Source of the DNA: Bacillus_I endophytica_A
GTDB lineage: Bacteria > Bacillota > Bacilli > Bacillales > Bacillaceae_H
DNA length: 64,000 nt
Reading direction: 5' to 3'
NCBI RefSeq assembly: GCF_026790145.1
Contig: NZ_JALAMS010000018.1
Span: 434,001-498,000, forward strand
Shown here: positions 55,398 through 63,683 of the stretch, piece after piece
How the letters are laid out: every line of letters starts with the position of its first letter
Numbering within the stretch: position 1 is the first letter of the stretch
Notes under the pieces: model-generated
Told to the model about the DNA's origin: nothing
Database searches by the model: none
Seen by the model: only the letters and a program-made list of their open reading frames with translations
Position numbers and translations under genes: made by a program

Positions 55398-55712
55398 ATG
55401 AAAATTGTTGCTGTTACATCTTGTCCAACGGGAGTTGCTCACACATATCTTGCAGCTGAAGCGTTAGAAAAAGCGTTTAAAGAAGGAGGGCACACCATTT
55501 CTGTTGAAACGCAAGGCTCTGTAGGGATTGAAGGTGAGATCACACAGACAGATATTGAAGGAGCAGACTTTGTGATTCTAACCAAAGATGTGTCGATTAA
55601 AGGAGAGGAACGATTTAGTGGAAAACAAATTGTACGCGTTACAGCAGGAAATGCCATTAGAAAAGCAGACCTAATTGTTAAAAAGTTAGAACAAAAGCTT
55701 CAGGAACAATAA
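55398..55712 (+). CDS. PTS EIIB component, fructose family
   Basis: 104 residues behind AAAGGAG. The phospho-accepting Cys9 lies in VTSCPTGVAHTYLAAE, followed by SVETQGSVGIEGEIT and a terminal KADLIVKKLE. It relays phosphate from EIIA to the sugar held by EIIC. 20 bases after the EIIC gene and 23 before the next, so one operon. Confidence 0.94.
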   Translation: MKIVAVTSCPTGVAHTYLAAEALEKAFKEGGHTISVETQGSVGIEGEITQTDIEGADFVILTKDVSIKGEERFSGKQIVRVTAGNAIRKADLIVKKLEQKLQEQ

Positions 55713-55735
55713 TAAATAAATGGGGAGTGTAAAAG

Positions 55736-57016
55736 ATGACTAAATTACCAATTAAAAAAGCGGTAGATATTTTGCTAGACTTACAGGAAGAAGGAAAAGG
55801 GTCTACGTTGTTAGGTATTGGGCCAATGTCAGGTCGTCTGCTTCGTGCAAGTTTTGAACTTGCTAAAGAAAAAGATTTTCCCCTTTTATTTATCGCAAGC
55901 CGAAACCAAGTAGACGCTGAAGAACTTGGAGGAGGATATGTGAACGGATGGAATCAACAAACGTTTATGAAAGCTATCCGTTCAACAGCTGAACAAGTTG
56001 GTTTTAACGGTCTATATTATGTATGCCGAGATCATGGGGGTCCATGGCAACGAGATAAGGAAAGAAACGATCATTTAGATGAAGAAACAGCAATGGAACT
56101 AGGGAAGAAATCATACGTAGCAGATATTGAAGCTGGTTTTGATTTACTTCACATTGATCCTACGAAAGATCCTTTTGAAATGGGAAAAGTCATTCCACTC
56201 GAGACAGTGTTAAAACGAACAGTTGAACTTATTGAATATTGTGAGCAAGAAAGGCAAAAAAGGAACCTCCCTGAAATTGGCTACGAGGTTGGAACAGAAG
56301 AAACAAACGGCGGGTTAACGTCTACTGAAACATATGAATCCTTTATCATTGAACTTACAAACGAATTAGAACGAAAAGGATTGCCAAAGCCAACATTTAT
56401 TGTTGGACAGACAGGTACGCTTGTAAAGAAAACAGAGAACGTTGGAACGTTTAACTTTTCAAATGCAAAAGATTTAGCTGAAGTGGCTAAAAAGTACGGA
56501 GTTGGTTTGAAGGAACATAACGGAGATTACATTGAGGATGATGTTCTTCTAGCACACCTACCAGCTCAAATTACAGCAACAAATGTTGCTCCTCAATATG
56601 GTACAGAAGAAACGAGAGCTTACTTGTCGTTAAGTAAAGTGGAAGAAAAGTTAAAAGAAGAAGGTCTTTTTAGTAAAACGTCTAATATCCGAAACATCCT
56701 GTTAGAACATGCGATTAAAAGTGAACGATGGAGAAAGTGGATGGTTGGTGAACAAAAGGATGCAACAGTAGACGAGATTTTTAAAGATGAAAACCTTGCT
56801 GAGGAAATCTTAGATATTGCGGGGCACTATACGTTTAATAATGAAGAAGTGAAGGAAGGAATTAAACAACTCTTTTATAACTTGAAAGAAAACAATATTG
56901 ATGGTGATCGGTTTGTAGTGGACCGAATCAAGCGGTCTTTAAATACTTATGTAGAGTGCTATAACCTTGAAGGAACTACATCGAGAATGATGGAAATGGA
57001 CGCAGTTAAACAGTAA
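55736..57016 (+). CDS. GatZ/KbaZ-like class II D-tagatose-bisphosphate aldolase, non-catalytic subunit
   Basis: 426 residues behind GGGGAGTG. The body matches GatZ/KbaZ proteins: LLGIGPMSGRLLRASFELA, FIASRNQVDAEELGGGYVNG, YYVCRDHGGPWQRDKE, DIEAGFDLLHIDPTKD, YEVGTEETNGGL and VGQTGTLVKKT. In enterics GatZ supports the GatY aldolase; no gatY-like gene is present here. Stand-alone homologs in PTS operons have been proposed to act on the sugar phosphate themselves. It is probably the catabolic step for the sugar brought in by the adjacent EII proteins. A terminator follows. Confidence 0.85.
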   Translation: MTKLPIKKAVDILLDLQEEGKGSTLLGIGPMSGRLLRASFELAKEKDFPLLFIASRNQVDAEELGGGYVNGWNQQTFMKAIRSTAEQVGFNGLYYVCRDHGGPWQRDKERNDHLDEETAMELGKKSYVADIEAGFDLLHIDPTKDPFEMGKVIPLETVLKRTVELIEYCEQERQKRNLPEIGYEVGTEETNGGLTSTETYESFIIELTNELERKGLPKPTFIVGQTGTLVKKTENVGTFNFSNAKDLAEVAKKYGVGLKEHNGDYIEDDVLLAHLPAQITATNVAPQYGTEETRAYLSLSKVEEKLKEEGLFSKTSNIRNILLEHAIKSERWRKWMVGEQKDATVDEIFKDENLAEEILDIAGHYTFNNEEVKEGIKQLFYNLKENNIDGDRFVVDRIKRSLNTYVECYNLEGTTSRMMEMDAVKQ

Positions 57017-57062
57017 ACAATGAGGATTAGGTATAACAAAGAGAATAGACATTTTGGTTTGG

Positions 57063-57098
57063 AAAAACAGAGACACAATAGTTGTCTCTGTTTTTCTG
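57063..57098 (+). terminator. Terminator of the PTS operon
   Basis: AAAAACAGAGACA and TGTCTCTGTTTTT pair around an AT-rich loop, 45 bases after the GatZ-like stop. Confidence 0.92.
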
Positions 57099-57169
57099 TA
57101 TAGAAAAGAAATATATCCTATTATAAAATAGTAATATCCATTTTTAACATTTTTAGGAGGAACCACTAC

Positions 57170-57658
57170 ATGCTAAAAATCAGAAACGCTGCTCTATCAG
57201 ATCTCCCAAGACTCATTGAAATTGAAAAACTCTGTTTCTCCAAAGAAGAAGCAGCAACTCCAGGGGCAACAAAACAGCGCCTCCAACATATCCGTGACAG
57301 TTTCTTTGTCGCTGAAGAAGACGGAACAATTGCAGGATTAGTGAATGGACCTGTAATCCAACAAAAGTTCATTACAGACGATTTGTTTGAAGATATTACG
57401 GCAAATCCTCCATTCGGTGGTCATCAGACAATTCTAGGATTAGCAGTCCATCCAGATTTCCAAAGTCGAGGAATCTCAGCAAAGCTGTTAGCTCATTTGG
57501 AAAAGGAAGCGCGTAAACGGACTCGTGAGACGGTTACGCTTACGTGTAAAGAAGATTTAATTTCGTTCTATGAAAAACACGGATACAACAACATAGGTGT
57601 ATCAGATTCTGCTCACGGTGGAGCGGTTTGGTATAACATGAGTAAAAGATTGAAATAG
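57170..57658 (+). CDS. GNAT N-acetyltransferase
   Basis: 162 residues; AGGAGGAACCACTAC before the ATG. GNAT layout: IRNAALSDLPRLIEIEKLCF at the start; acetyl-CoA loop LAVHPDFQSRGISAKLLAHL (Q-S-R-G-I-S); C-terminal FYEKHGYNNIGVSDSAHGG. It resembles arylalkylamine-type acetyltransferases that acetylate small amines. The substrate is unknown. Nudix remnant directly downstream. Confidence 0.88.
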   Translation: MLKIRNAALSDLPRLIEIEKLCFSKEEAATPGATKQRLQHIRDSFFVAEEDGTIAGLVNGPVIQQKFITDDLFEDITANPPFGGHQTILGLAVHPDFQSRGISAKLLAHLEKEARKRTRETVTLTCKEDLISFYEKHGYNNIGVSDSAHGGAVWYNMSKRLK

Positions 57659-57671
57659 CAGGGGGAAGGTA

Positions 57672-58139
57672 ATGTATCCACTAAGAGTGAGAGGAAGCGC
57701 ATTGATTATTAAAAATGAAGCGGTTCTCTGAATTGAGTTTCATGATGAAAACGGTCTTCACTACAATTTACCTGGTGGAGGCGTAGAACATGGTGAGTCG
57801 CTCTTACAAGCCGTGAAACGGGAAGCAAGGGAAGAGGCTTCTATAGATATTGAAGTTGGGGAAATAGCTTTTCTTTATGAGTATGCTCCACATTTAAATC
57901 ATAATAAATATGGTCCTGTGCATTCGGTAACAACCATTTTTGACTGCTCGGTACGAGAGGGAGAAAATCCTAAGCTACCGGAGAAACGGGACCAAAACCA
58001 AACAGGAGTAAGGTGGGTACCGTTAGATGAGCTTCATACGATTGTTTTATATCCGAATCTCCGGAAGGAAATCTTAGCGTACCATAAGAAAAAGCATAGC
58101 ATTCCACTGTTAGAAGAGCAGTATCTAAAATCATACTAA
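57672..58139 (+). pseudogene. Nudix hydrolase with in-frame TGA
   Basis: One frame from the ATG at 57672 (GGGGGAAGG site) to 58139, broken by TGA at 57729-57731 after 19 codons (RGSALIIKNEAVL, stop, IEFHDENG). The Nudix box is present downstream: GGGVEHGESLLQAVKREARE, then EASIDIEVGE. The tail includes WVPLDELHTIVLYPNLR. An internal start near 57813 would lose half the Nudix box and the first strands, so the product would be inactive. Nudix enzymes hydrolyse nucleoside-diphosphate derivatives. Confidence 0.85.
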
Positions 58140-58142
58140 AAT

Positions 58143-58186
58143 AAAAAAGGAACGAACGCTTTTCTAAGCATTCGCTCCTTTTTTTA
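58143..58186. terminator. Bidirectional terminator
   Basis: AAAAAAGGAACGAACGCTT pairs with AAGCATTCGCTCCTTTTTTT with few mismatches. It lies between the Nudix frame and the convergent DMT gene. Confidence 0.88.
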
Positions 58187-58645
58187 TACTCTTTCTTGTT
58201 TCACACGTTTATTGCTTTTATACACAAAGTATAAAGCAAGCAACATAAACGCTAAAGCAGCTAAACGTTTGCCATCAATATGAATTTCAAGACCGCCGAA
58301 CCAGCCGAAATGGTCAATAATCATACCTGTGATAAGCTGACCGATAATTGTTCCGATGTTTGTTGCGATAACGCCAATTCGAGGTACTGCAATGACAGTT
58401 AATAAAAGATAAGCAACACCTAAAAAGACGGCACTTAGCTGCCATTTTGGCGCTTCCATAATCGCTAAAATGTTTCCTTGACCAAAGAATAAAATAATAA
58501 GAGCAAGAAATAGAGAACCTGTAATAAAAGTGAAAAGAGTGGTTTCAATTGTTCCAGCTTTTCGACTAAGTGTTCCGTTCACAGAGGATTGAGCACTTAG
58601 AACGATTCCGCCGATTAACGTAAAAATAACCATTGCAATTGCCAT
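58184..58645 (-). CDS. DMT-family (DUF606/YdcZ-like) membrane transporter subunit
   Basis: 153 residues with five hydrophobic helices and the family features SAQSSVNGTLSRKAGTIETT, ITGSLFLALIILFFGQGN, IGTIIGQLITGMIIDHFGWF. DUF606 proteins are half-size drug/metabolite transporters that act as pairs. The gene starts 12 bases after its homolog at 58658, behind AGGAGG, and the two proteins are clearly related. Confidence 0.9.
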   Translation of the reverse strand: MAIAMVIFTLIGGIVLSAQSSVNGTLSRKAGTIETTLFTFITGSLFLALIILFFGQGNILAIMEAPKWQLSAVFLGVAYLLLTVIAVPRIGVIATNIGTIIGQLITGMIIDHFGWFGGLEIHIDGKRLAALAFMLLALYFVYKSNKRVKQERV

Positions 58646-58657
58646 AGCTTAAACCTC

Positions 58658-59086
58658 CTAGTAAATTAAAATAAGGGCAATAACCATCGAAATAAGAGCG
58701 AAAACTTTTTCTTTGTTGACCGCTATTTTTTGACTTCCAAGCCAGCCAAAGTGTTCAATAAACATACTCATGACCATTTGGCCAATAACAATCGCTACCA
58801 TTGTAATGCCAACTCCAACAAAAGGGACGCTAATCACAATCGAAGTTAAATATATAAGGCCCAAAAGCCCGCCAACGAGTGTCCATTTCGGCGCCTCTCT
58901 TGTATATGATAATTTTCCTTTTCCAAAGAAAATCCATAATAGTCCCATGATGATAGAACCACCAGCAAAGTTATAAAAGCTGCTTTCTAGCTCTCCAATC
59001 ACTTTGCCAAGCTCTCCATAAATGGCTCCTTCAAGACTTAGTGAAGCGCCAGCTAGTAAAGCAATGATGTAGATGACATAGCGCAT
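58658..59086 (-). CDS. DMT-family (DUF606/YdcZ-like) membrane transporter subunit, partner
   Basis: 142 residues, five helices; LEGAIYGELGKVIGELESS, FYNFAGGSIIMGLLWIFFGK, VAIVIGQMVMSMFIEHFGWL parallel the downstream protein. AGGAAGGAG precedes the ATG. Predicted antiparallel dimer with the product of the next gene. Substrate unknown. An ArsR-type regulator lies upstream on the same strand and may control it. Confidence 0.9.
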   Translation of the reverse strand: MRYVIYIIALLAGASLSLEGAIYGELGKVIGELESSFYNFAGGSIIMGLLWIFFGKGKLSYTREAPKWTLVGGLLGLIYLTSIVISVPFVGVGITMVAIVIGQMVMSMFIEHFGWLGSQKIAVNKEKVFALISMVIALILIY

Positions 59087-59160
59087 AATAATACTCCTTC
59101 CTAATAATTAAATAATTATATATCTAGAATTATAGAAATGAAAAGCGGAGAAAAAAACTT

Positions 59161-59463
59161 TTATAGTTTCTCTCTCACATATTTCTCTAATTCTTTGATT
59201 GTTTCTTCATTACGACGATAATACGTCCATTTTCCATGACGCTCTGATTGTAATAATTTTGCCTTCTGCATCATCGATAAATAATGAGATATTGTCGATT
59301 GAGATAAATTAGCTTTTTCTTGAATATCTCCAACACATACGCCTCCTTTTTCTTCGATGTACGCAGAAGGCGTATTAAAGTGTTTCTCAGGATCCTTTAA
59401 CCACGTCAAGATGTCTAGACGTATCTCATTTGAAAGTGCTTTGAAAATATCGATTGAATTCAT
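59161..59463 (-). CDS. ArsR-family HTH transcriptional regulator
   Basis: 100 residues from the ATG at 59463 (MNSIDIFKALSNEIRLDIL is the usual family start; the frame also opens at a TTG at 59499). Winged helix: VGDIQEKANLSQSTISHYLS as recognition region, then MQKAKLLQSERHGKWTYYRR. No ELCVCDL metal-binding motif, although GVCVGD carries a Cys. It probably regulates the DMT pair downstream. Confidence 0.88.
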   Translation of the reverse strand: MNSIDIFKALSNEIRLDILTWLKDPEKHFNTPSAYIEEKGGVCVGDIQEKANLSQSTISHYLSMMQKAKLLQSERHGKWTYYRRNEETIKELEKYVREKL

Positions 59464-59534
59464 GTCTTTTATACTAATCGTTGTATACCGATATGTCAAT
59501 GTTTAAAAACTCGAGTGTCTCTCTGCCGTATTTT

Positions 59535-60143
59535 TTAAATGTTTTTCGGTAAACCATTCATGTATATTTCTCTACCATCGCTATGTTCTTTTAAAATGTT
59601 CATTGTCTTCTCATGAGGATGTACATAAATTGTTGGGTAATCCAATTCATCCAAATGGGGACGAACAGGGAAGGCGAGCTTTTCTTCATAAAGGGAAAAC
59701 TGCGCATTCACTCCAGGCTTGTTTCCACGCGAATCAAGGCGAATCCATTTGTTTTCAGCATCAATATACACAGCATTTAAAGCATGAATACAATACCCAT
59801 CTTCAGGTGTATCAAACAATGTGAGTCTTTGGTAGCAAAAGCCTGTTGGAATCCCTTTTACACGAAGAAGGGCAGCGAGTAAGTTAGACTTTGCATAGCA
59901 AATTCCTTCCCCATACGCCAATACTTCAGAAGCGGTTCTTGTCACACGGTGACTTCGGATATCCCATGAGTGAGCGATGTGATCTCTTACAAATTCATAA
60001 GCTTCTTTAGCATAATGGAGCTTATCCGTGGAATTTGCATAAATTTCATCTGCTTTTTTCATAAGAGAAGGATGCGTGAAATTCACTTCAGGGGTAGAAA
60101 TTAAGTAATCATGAGGGTTAGTAGATTGAAGAACTAAGCCCAT
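59535..60143 (-). CDS. Transglutaminase-like cysteine protease-fold protein
   Basis: 202 residues; AGGAGCTGTTTAT before the ATG. The transglutaminase-like core shows the triad: Cys in YGEGICYAKSNLLAALLR (~95), His in GYCIHALNAVYI (~131) and Asp in KWIRLDSRGN. The fold is shared with bacterial arylamine- and peptide-modifying enzymes. Probably cytoplasmic, with no signal peptide. No linked pathway; it lies 36 bases upstream of the ArsR gene region. Confidence 0.88.
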   Translation of the reverse strand: MGLVLQSTNPHDYLISTPEVNFTHPSLMKKADEIYANSTDKLHYAKEAYEFVRDHIAHSWDIRSHRVTRTASEVLAYGEGICYAKSNLLAALLRVKGIPTGFCYQRLTLFDTPEDGYCIHALNAVYIDAENKWIRLDSRGNKPGVNAQFSLYEEKLAFPVRPHLDELDYPTIYVHPHEKTMNILKEHSDGREIYMNGLPKNI

Positions 60144-60425
60144 ATAAACAGCTCCTTTATGAATTATTATACATTCAATTATATATTAATTCATAAAGAG
60201 TGAATAGATATTTCCTCCCTAAAGAATTTAGAATTTGTATTTTTTTATAATTGAATAGGGCATAATGAGGAAAATGATTCTGTAATAGGCGTATATCGTT
60301 TTTAGGGGGAGAAAGTTGTCATTAGGTCACTTTGTCATTAATAAGAATTTCAGAATATGCGTTGAGAAAGATTAAAACATCATTAAGCTAATGATACTTA
60401 TTATGAGAAGAATGTGACCATGGGC
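60144..60425. other. Intergenic region
   Basis: AT-rich region that should contain the promoter of the transglutaminase-like gene (TATATTAATTC near 60180). No further gene seen. Confidence 0.45.
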
Positions 60426-60463
60426 AAAAAATCCTCTATTCAGGGGGAATAGAGGATTTTTTC
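60426..60463 (-). terminator. Terminator of the small gene at 60534
   Basis: AAAAAATCCTCTATTC and GAATAGAGGATTTTTT form a perfect 16-bp stem around a GGGG-type loop. Confidence 0.95.
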
Positions 60464-60533
60464 TCTTCTTTCCCCGTTAGGAAAGAAGGGAAATGTCGAA
60501 CTTTGGAGGGAGATTGGAAGCGTAAAAGATGTA

Positions 60534-60728
60534 TTATTGGTTTTGTTGATTTGTTTGTTGCCCCGTTTGTTGTCCCATCATTTGATTGCTTCCTTGAGGG
60601 TTCATGTTTAACATATGTGGCATTACATTTTGAAGTTGCCCACCACGTCCTGTCATCATACTGTAAGCAGCTGCTCCAATACCAACAGAAGCAATGATAG
60701 GTAACACTTGAATATTGTTTTTCATCAT
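60534..60728 (-). CDS. Small Gln/Met-rich protein with one membrane helix
   Basis: 64 residues; AAGGAGATGCGAA before ATGATG. One hydrophobic helix (VLPIIASVGIGAAAYSMM), then a low-complexity tail rich in Gln, Asn, Met and Gly (QGSNQMMGQQTGQQTNQQ). This resembles small spore- or envelope-associated Bacillus proteins, but I do not recognise it. Confidence 0.65.
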   Translation of the reverse strand: MMKNNIQVLPIIASVGIGAAAYSMMTGRGGQLQNVMPHMLNMNPQGSNQMMGQQTGQQTNQQNQ

Positions 60729-60940
60729 TTCGCATCTCCTTTCTTATCCTGTATTAAAAATTCTCCCTTATTCTCTGTTTCTTTCTCCTTTTTATTCGAG
60801 TAAACCATAGTTGAAGTAACAAATAATTATATGAAAGAGAAGATAAATATGTAAATTTAGACTTAAATAGGATTTAAAAAGAAGAGAATCTACCTGGTAA
60901 AATTTTATCAAGATCTAAATTGAAAAAAGTCTTAGAAAAT

Positions 60941-60984
60941 AAAGGGTGATGCATATTATACGTGACTAATATGTATCACCCTTT
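60941..60984. terminator. Long inverted repeat, likely terminator
   Basis: AAAGGGTGATGCATATTA pairs with TAATATGTATCACCCTTT with one mismatch. It overlaps the stop codon of the decayed coat-like gene. Confidence 0.75.
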
Positions 60985-61160
60985 AACTTCTTATTCAACA
61001 ATCGGGCCAGTTTGTGGAGTAACACCTTTATAAAAATGGTACAGATTGTTTCTAGATATTTACGGCCAATCGCTTGAGGTGGTCTTTCAAACCAACCTTG
61101 CCTAATTATTAAATTTGCAGCATCTCGTTCAAATCTAAATGAGAGATGTAACGTGTTTAA
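60966..61160 (-). pseudogene. C-terminal remnant of a CotF/DUF3231-like protein
   Basis: The minus strand reads FRFERDAANLIIRQGWFERP, PQAIGRKYL and on to a stop at 60966. The G-W-[FL]-E-[RQ]-P-P segment is typical of spore coat F / DUF3231 helical proteins. No start codon or site lies upstream and the N-terminal three-quarters are missing. Confidence 0.55.
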
Positions 61161-61195
61161 TCTTGAAACAGAACAAAACCACTCTGAGTGATTTT

Positions 61196-61354
61196 TTAAT
61201 CACGCATTGCTCCTGCTTCTCGGGAAGTTATTGCTCCTTGGCCTTCGCTTACATCTTTTTGAATTTCTTGTTTAACTTTTTGTGCATCAGTTCCGGAAAA
61301 TTTCGGTTTCATAATAGAATCCAAATTCTCTTTAGCTTGTTGATCTTGTTGCAT
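61196..61354 (-). CDS. 52-residue hydrophilic protein
   Basis: From the ATG at 61354, directly behind GAGGAGGAATTGT; the longer frame to 61384 begins before that site. MQQDQQAKENLDSIMKPKF, then DAQKVKQEIQKDVSEGQG and ITSREAG. Charged, Gln-rich and without hydrophobic core, reminiscent of small spore or stress proteins. No family recognised with confidence. Confidence 0.65.
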   Translation of the reverse strand: MQQDQQAKENLDSIMKPKFSGTDAQKVKQEIQKDVSEGQGAITSREAGAMRD

Positions 61355-61675
61355 ACAATTCCTCCTCAATTTATTACTTAACAATCTTATTATTTACAAA
61401 AAAACACTCAGTATATCCGAGGATTTCAGCGGGTTTTACTTAAAGTAAAGGGGACTAATGCGGAAGATTGTTATTAATATTACCTTGAAACCAAGACTTC
61501 ATGAAAAGAGCGCAATTCTTGTATAAAGATTTGTATTTTTTAGATGAATAAATGTTATTTCTTTAATATTGCACTTTTGACGTGCAAAATAAATTCGAAT
61601 ATCAATTTTAACTTTTGCAAATCAACGTATATAGCAAGAGCCTCTAACGGATATTAAGTCGAGGAGGTGTGCGAA
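61355..61675. other. Intergenic region
   Basis: About 320 bases. It contains the upstream regions of the two divergent small genes. AT-rich, with no further coding frame. Confidence 0.45.
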
Positions 61676-61915
61676 ATGAATGAAGATTTATACGTTATAA
61701 ACGGAAAAGTATTAATTTTAACTTCGCTCTTAAACGATAAGGAGCCTTCTGCAGACGCTTGCGACGTCACTCCGGAAGACTTCGTTAAGATTTGCGAAGA
61801 AATGTATAACGAAGGTTTAATTAGTCATACAAACTTTGGGAATGTATTAAATGCAGAGGTAACGGATAAAGGGTTTAATTACTTCGATAGTATCACGAAT
61901 AGGTTAAGAATTTAG
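61676..61915 (+). CDS. 79-residue uncharacterised soluble protein
   Basis: ATG at 61676 behind GAGGAGGTGTGCGA. Reads YVINGKVLILTSLLND, DVTPEDFVKICEEMYNEGLI and AEVTDKGFNYFDSI, which looks like a small winged-helix protein of the kind found in prophages (YjcQ-like layout). The codon use TCGAGG…GACGCTTGCGACGTCACTCC is less AT-rich than its surroundings. Terminator follows. Confidence 0.6.
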   Translation: MNEDLYVINGKVLILTSLLNDKEPSADACDVTPEDFVKICEEMYNEGLISHTNFGNVLNAEVTDKGFNYFDSITNRLRI

Positions 61916-61917
61916 AG

Positions 61918-61945
61918 CAATCGAATTATTTCGGTTGTTTTTTTA
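61918..61945 (+). terminator. Hairpin terminator
   Basis: CAATCGA and TCGGTTG form a 7-bp stem (one G-U) followed by TTTTTTT. Confidence 0.7.
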
Positions 61946-62388
61946 TTACGAATCCTTGCTGGATATAACAGTGCGTTACCTTATGTGAAGAGGTTAAATG
62001 ATTTTGTCGCAATACAACTAACTGTGTATTAAATTTAAACCAGTTGTTTCAACAATCGGGCGCGATTGTTAAACATCAAATATACATATTGTACTAACTA
62101 AATTTAATCTATTTTATAATTATAATAAGAGATACCTTGTATTATTTATACATAGTAGCCTCTTTAAATTATAGTATAGTTAATAAAATTCTCAGGTTAA
62201 TGTCATAATTTTAGTACTGCTCACTTCAATATAAAGATTAGAAGATAATAATCACGTGTGAATTAGCTCAAAACCTTTAAATAAAGCATTTCTCATCTTC
62301 TCGGAATGCTGTTTGTAATTGTCGCTATCTTTATTTTTTCAGAAGATATGTCAGGAGAAGCGAAAGCGGAGAAAGCTATTACATATTA
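61946..62388. other. Intergenic region with a short membrane-peptide frame
   Basis: 443 AT-rich bases. Near the right end a 26-codon frame from 62309 (MLFVIVAIFIFSEDMSGEA) has a hydrophobic helix but no clear site; it may be the end of a lost gene. Nothing else found. Confidence 0.35.
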
Positions 62389-62426
62389 GAAAAGTCCTCT
62401 TATATGAAAGAGGACTTTTCTTTTTG
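62389..62426 (-). terminator. Terminator of the dinB-type gene
   Basis: AAAAGTCCTCTT and AAGAGGACTTTT form a perfect 12-bp stem with a T run. The stop codon of the DinB gene lies in the loop. Confidence 0.92.
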
Positions 62427-62930
62427 GGCGAATAAAAACAAATACAGCCCATAATCTGTCGGCACAGAAGCGTGGCCCATTTGACGTAGCATCGCTGAAA
62501 TGTTTCCTCTGTGATATGTACCATGATTCACAACATGAGGGACGAGATCACCTACCGTTGTTTCCATCACTCCACCAGCTGGATTTTGGATCCTGAGTTG
62601 TTTTGGCAAGTTGTCTTCTTTGCTTAGAAAGGTTTTGTAGCGCTCTGATAAATCCGTACAAAGCTGCTCCATCTCTGCTAAGCTTTTTGCTTCCATCTCT
62701 TCTTTATGTTCCCTTGCTAAGTTTAATGCATGCTGCAAATCTTTTCCTAAGAACACATCAAACCATCCAAGGTCAGAAAGGTAAACATGCGCTAGGACGT
62801 GAGAAAGAGACGGGAAGATGCTTTGAATTTCCTTACGGTAAGTCTCTTCTGGAAGCTCTTTTAAACGCTTAAAAATTTGCTCGTTCGCCCAAGTATTGAA
62901 CTGATAAAACTGTAGTGGGAAGTTTGTCAT
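62400..62930 (-). CDS. DinB-family metal-binding protein
   Basis: 176 residues. Four-helix DinB fold with three expected metal-binding His: HVLAHVYLSDLGWFD (~47) and VNHGTYHRGNISAMLRQMG (~136 and 140). DinB-like proteins include bacillithiol-dependent transferases and DNA-damage-induced proteins; the particular reaction is not evident. Start behind AAAGGAGAATCC. Confidence 0.9.
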   Translation of the reverse strand: MTNFPLQFYQFNTWANEQIFKRLKELPEETYRKEIQSIFPSLSHVLAHVYLSDLGWFDVFLGKDLQHALNLAREHKEEMEAKSLAEMEQLCTDLSERYKTFLSKEDNLPKQLRIQNPAGGVMETTVGDLVPHVVNHGTYHRGNISAMLRQMGHASVPTDYGLYLFLFAQKEKSSFI

Positions 62931-63069
62931 TGGATTCTCCTTTTCTAATGCTAAGTTATCGAAATGTCAGGCACTGTTAATATTACATCTCTTTTAGTAA
63001 AAAACCTTCTTATTTTAGATGATTTGTTAGTATTTTAAGACACTATTATGTACATTCACGACCGAAATT

Positions 63070-63205
63070 TACTCATTACATATTACTTTGTTAGTTCGTA
63101 AAATCCCTTTAACTTTAAAGCCTAACTTTTTATAAAGGTGGAGTGCTCTATTGTTTTTTCTAATATGTAACGTTATTTTCCACCTTTTTCTCGCTCTAGA
63201 AATTC
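63070..63205 (-). pseudogene. C-terminal remnant of a GNAT acetyltransferase
   Basis: The minus strand reads KRWKITLHIRKNNRALHLYK, KLGFKVKGILRTNK, stop. The R-K-N-N-x-A-x-x-L-Y-K-K-L-G-F pattern is the acetyl-CoA-binding end of a GNAT protein. Upstream stops remove the rest. Dead fragment. Confidence 0.65.
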
Positions 63206-63337
63206 TGCTTCTTCATTAATTTAGACTCATAAGGTACGTCATCTTTAATAACGGCAGAACGCATTTGATGAGTAAAAAAGTCTTTTTGTTCAATCCTCAT
63301 AGACGCTTCCTATACCTAACACATCCCAAGCGTTTCT

Positions 63338-63529
63338 CTATTCTTTCATTGCTTCAAAAATAGGGCGCAATGTTTCTCCTTTGTATGTAAGAGAGTATTC
63401 TACATGTGGTGTGATCTCTGCGTATATTTTTCGTGAAATAATACCTTCGTTTTCCAACTCTTTTAAACTTAGGGAGAGAGTGCGTGGACTTACATTTTTT
63501 GATTCTGGTTCTGTGGCTGTTTCCGATAA
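63338..63529 (-). pseudogene. C-terminal part of an HxlR-family regulator
   Basis: The minus strand reads SKNVSPRTLSLSLKELENEG, IISRKIYAEITPHVEYSLTY, KGETLRPIFEAMKE, stop: the winged-helix end of HxlR regulators. In frame upstream is a TAG (63530-63532), then non-HxlR sequence and the intron end. The N-terminal half is absent, either lost or beyond the right edge past the intron. Confidence 0.75.
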
Positions 63530-63631
63530 CTACGAATAAAAAAAGAGATCCTGCTGTAATAATATTTTTTTACCTCTCCAAAAGATACGGAATAGGTAAG
63601 GATTTGAAGTTATCTCCACCTTTTCCCCTCC

Positions 63632-63670
63632 GCCACACCGTACGTGAGACTTTCATCTCATACGGCGTTC
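63632..63670 (-). ncRNA. Group II intron domain V and 3' end
   Basis: On the minus strand CCGTATGAGA, TGAAAG, TCTCACGTACGG form the 34-base domain V hairpin with its two-base bulge. Downstream GGAGGGG and CTTACCTATTCC resemble domain VI and the intron 3' end near 63590. It lies just after the maturase stop codon, as expected. Confidence 0.8.
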
Positions 63671-63683
63671 CATCATATAGTTA

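Noticed and set aside
47579..57731. TGA read-through or selenocysteine at the ASCH and Nudix stops
   Set aside because: No SECIS-like structure or selenoprotein genes seen, and TGA is used as a normal stop elsewhere (for example 5165-5167). Nonsense mutation is simpler.
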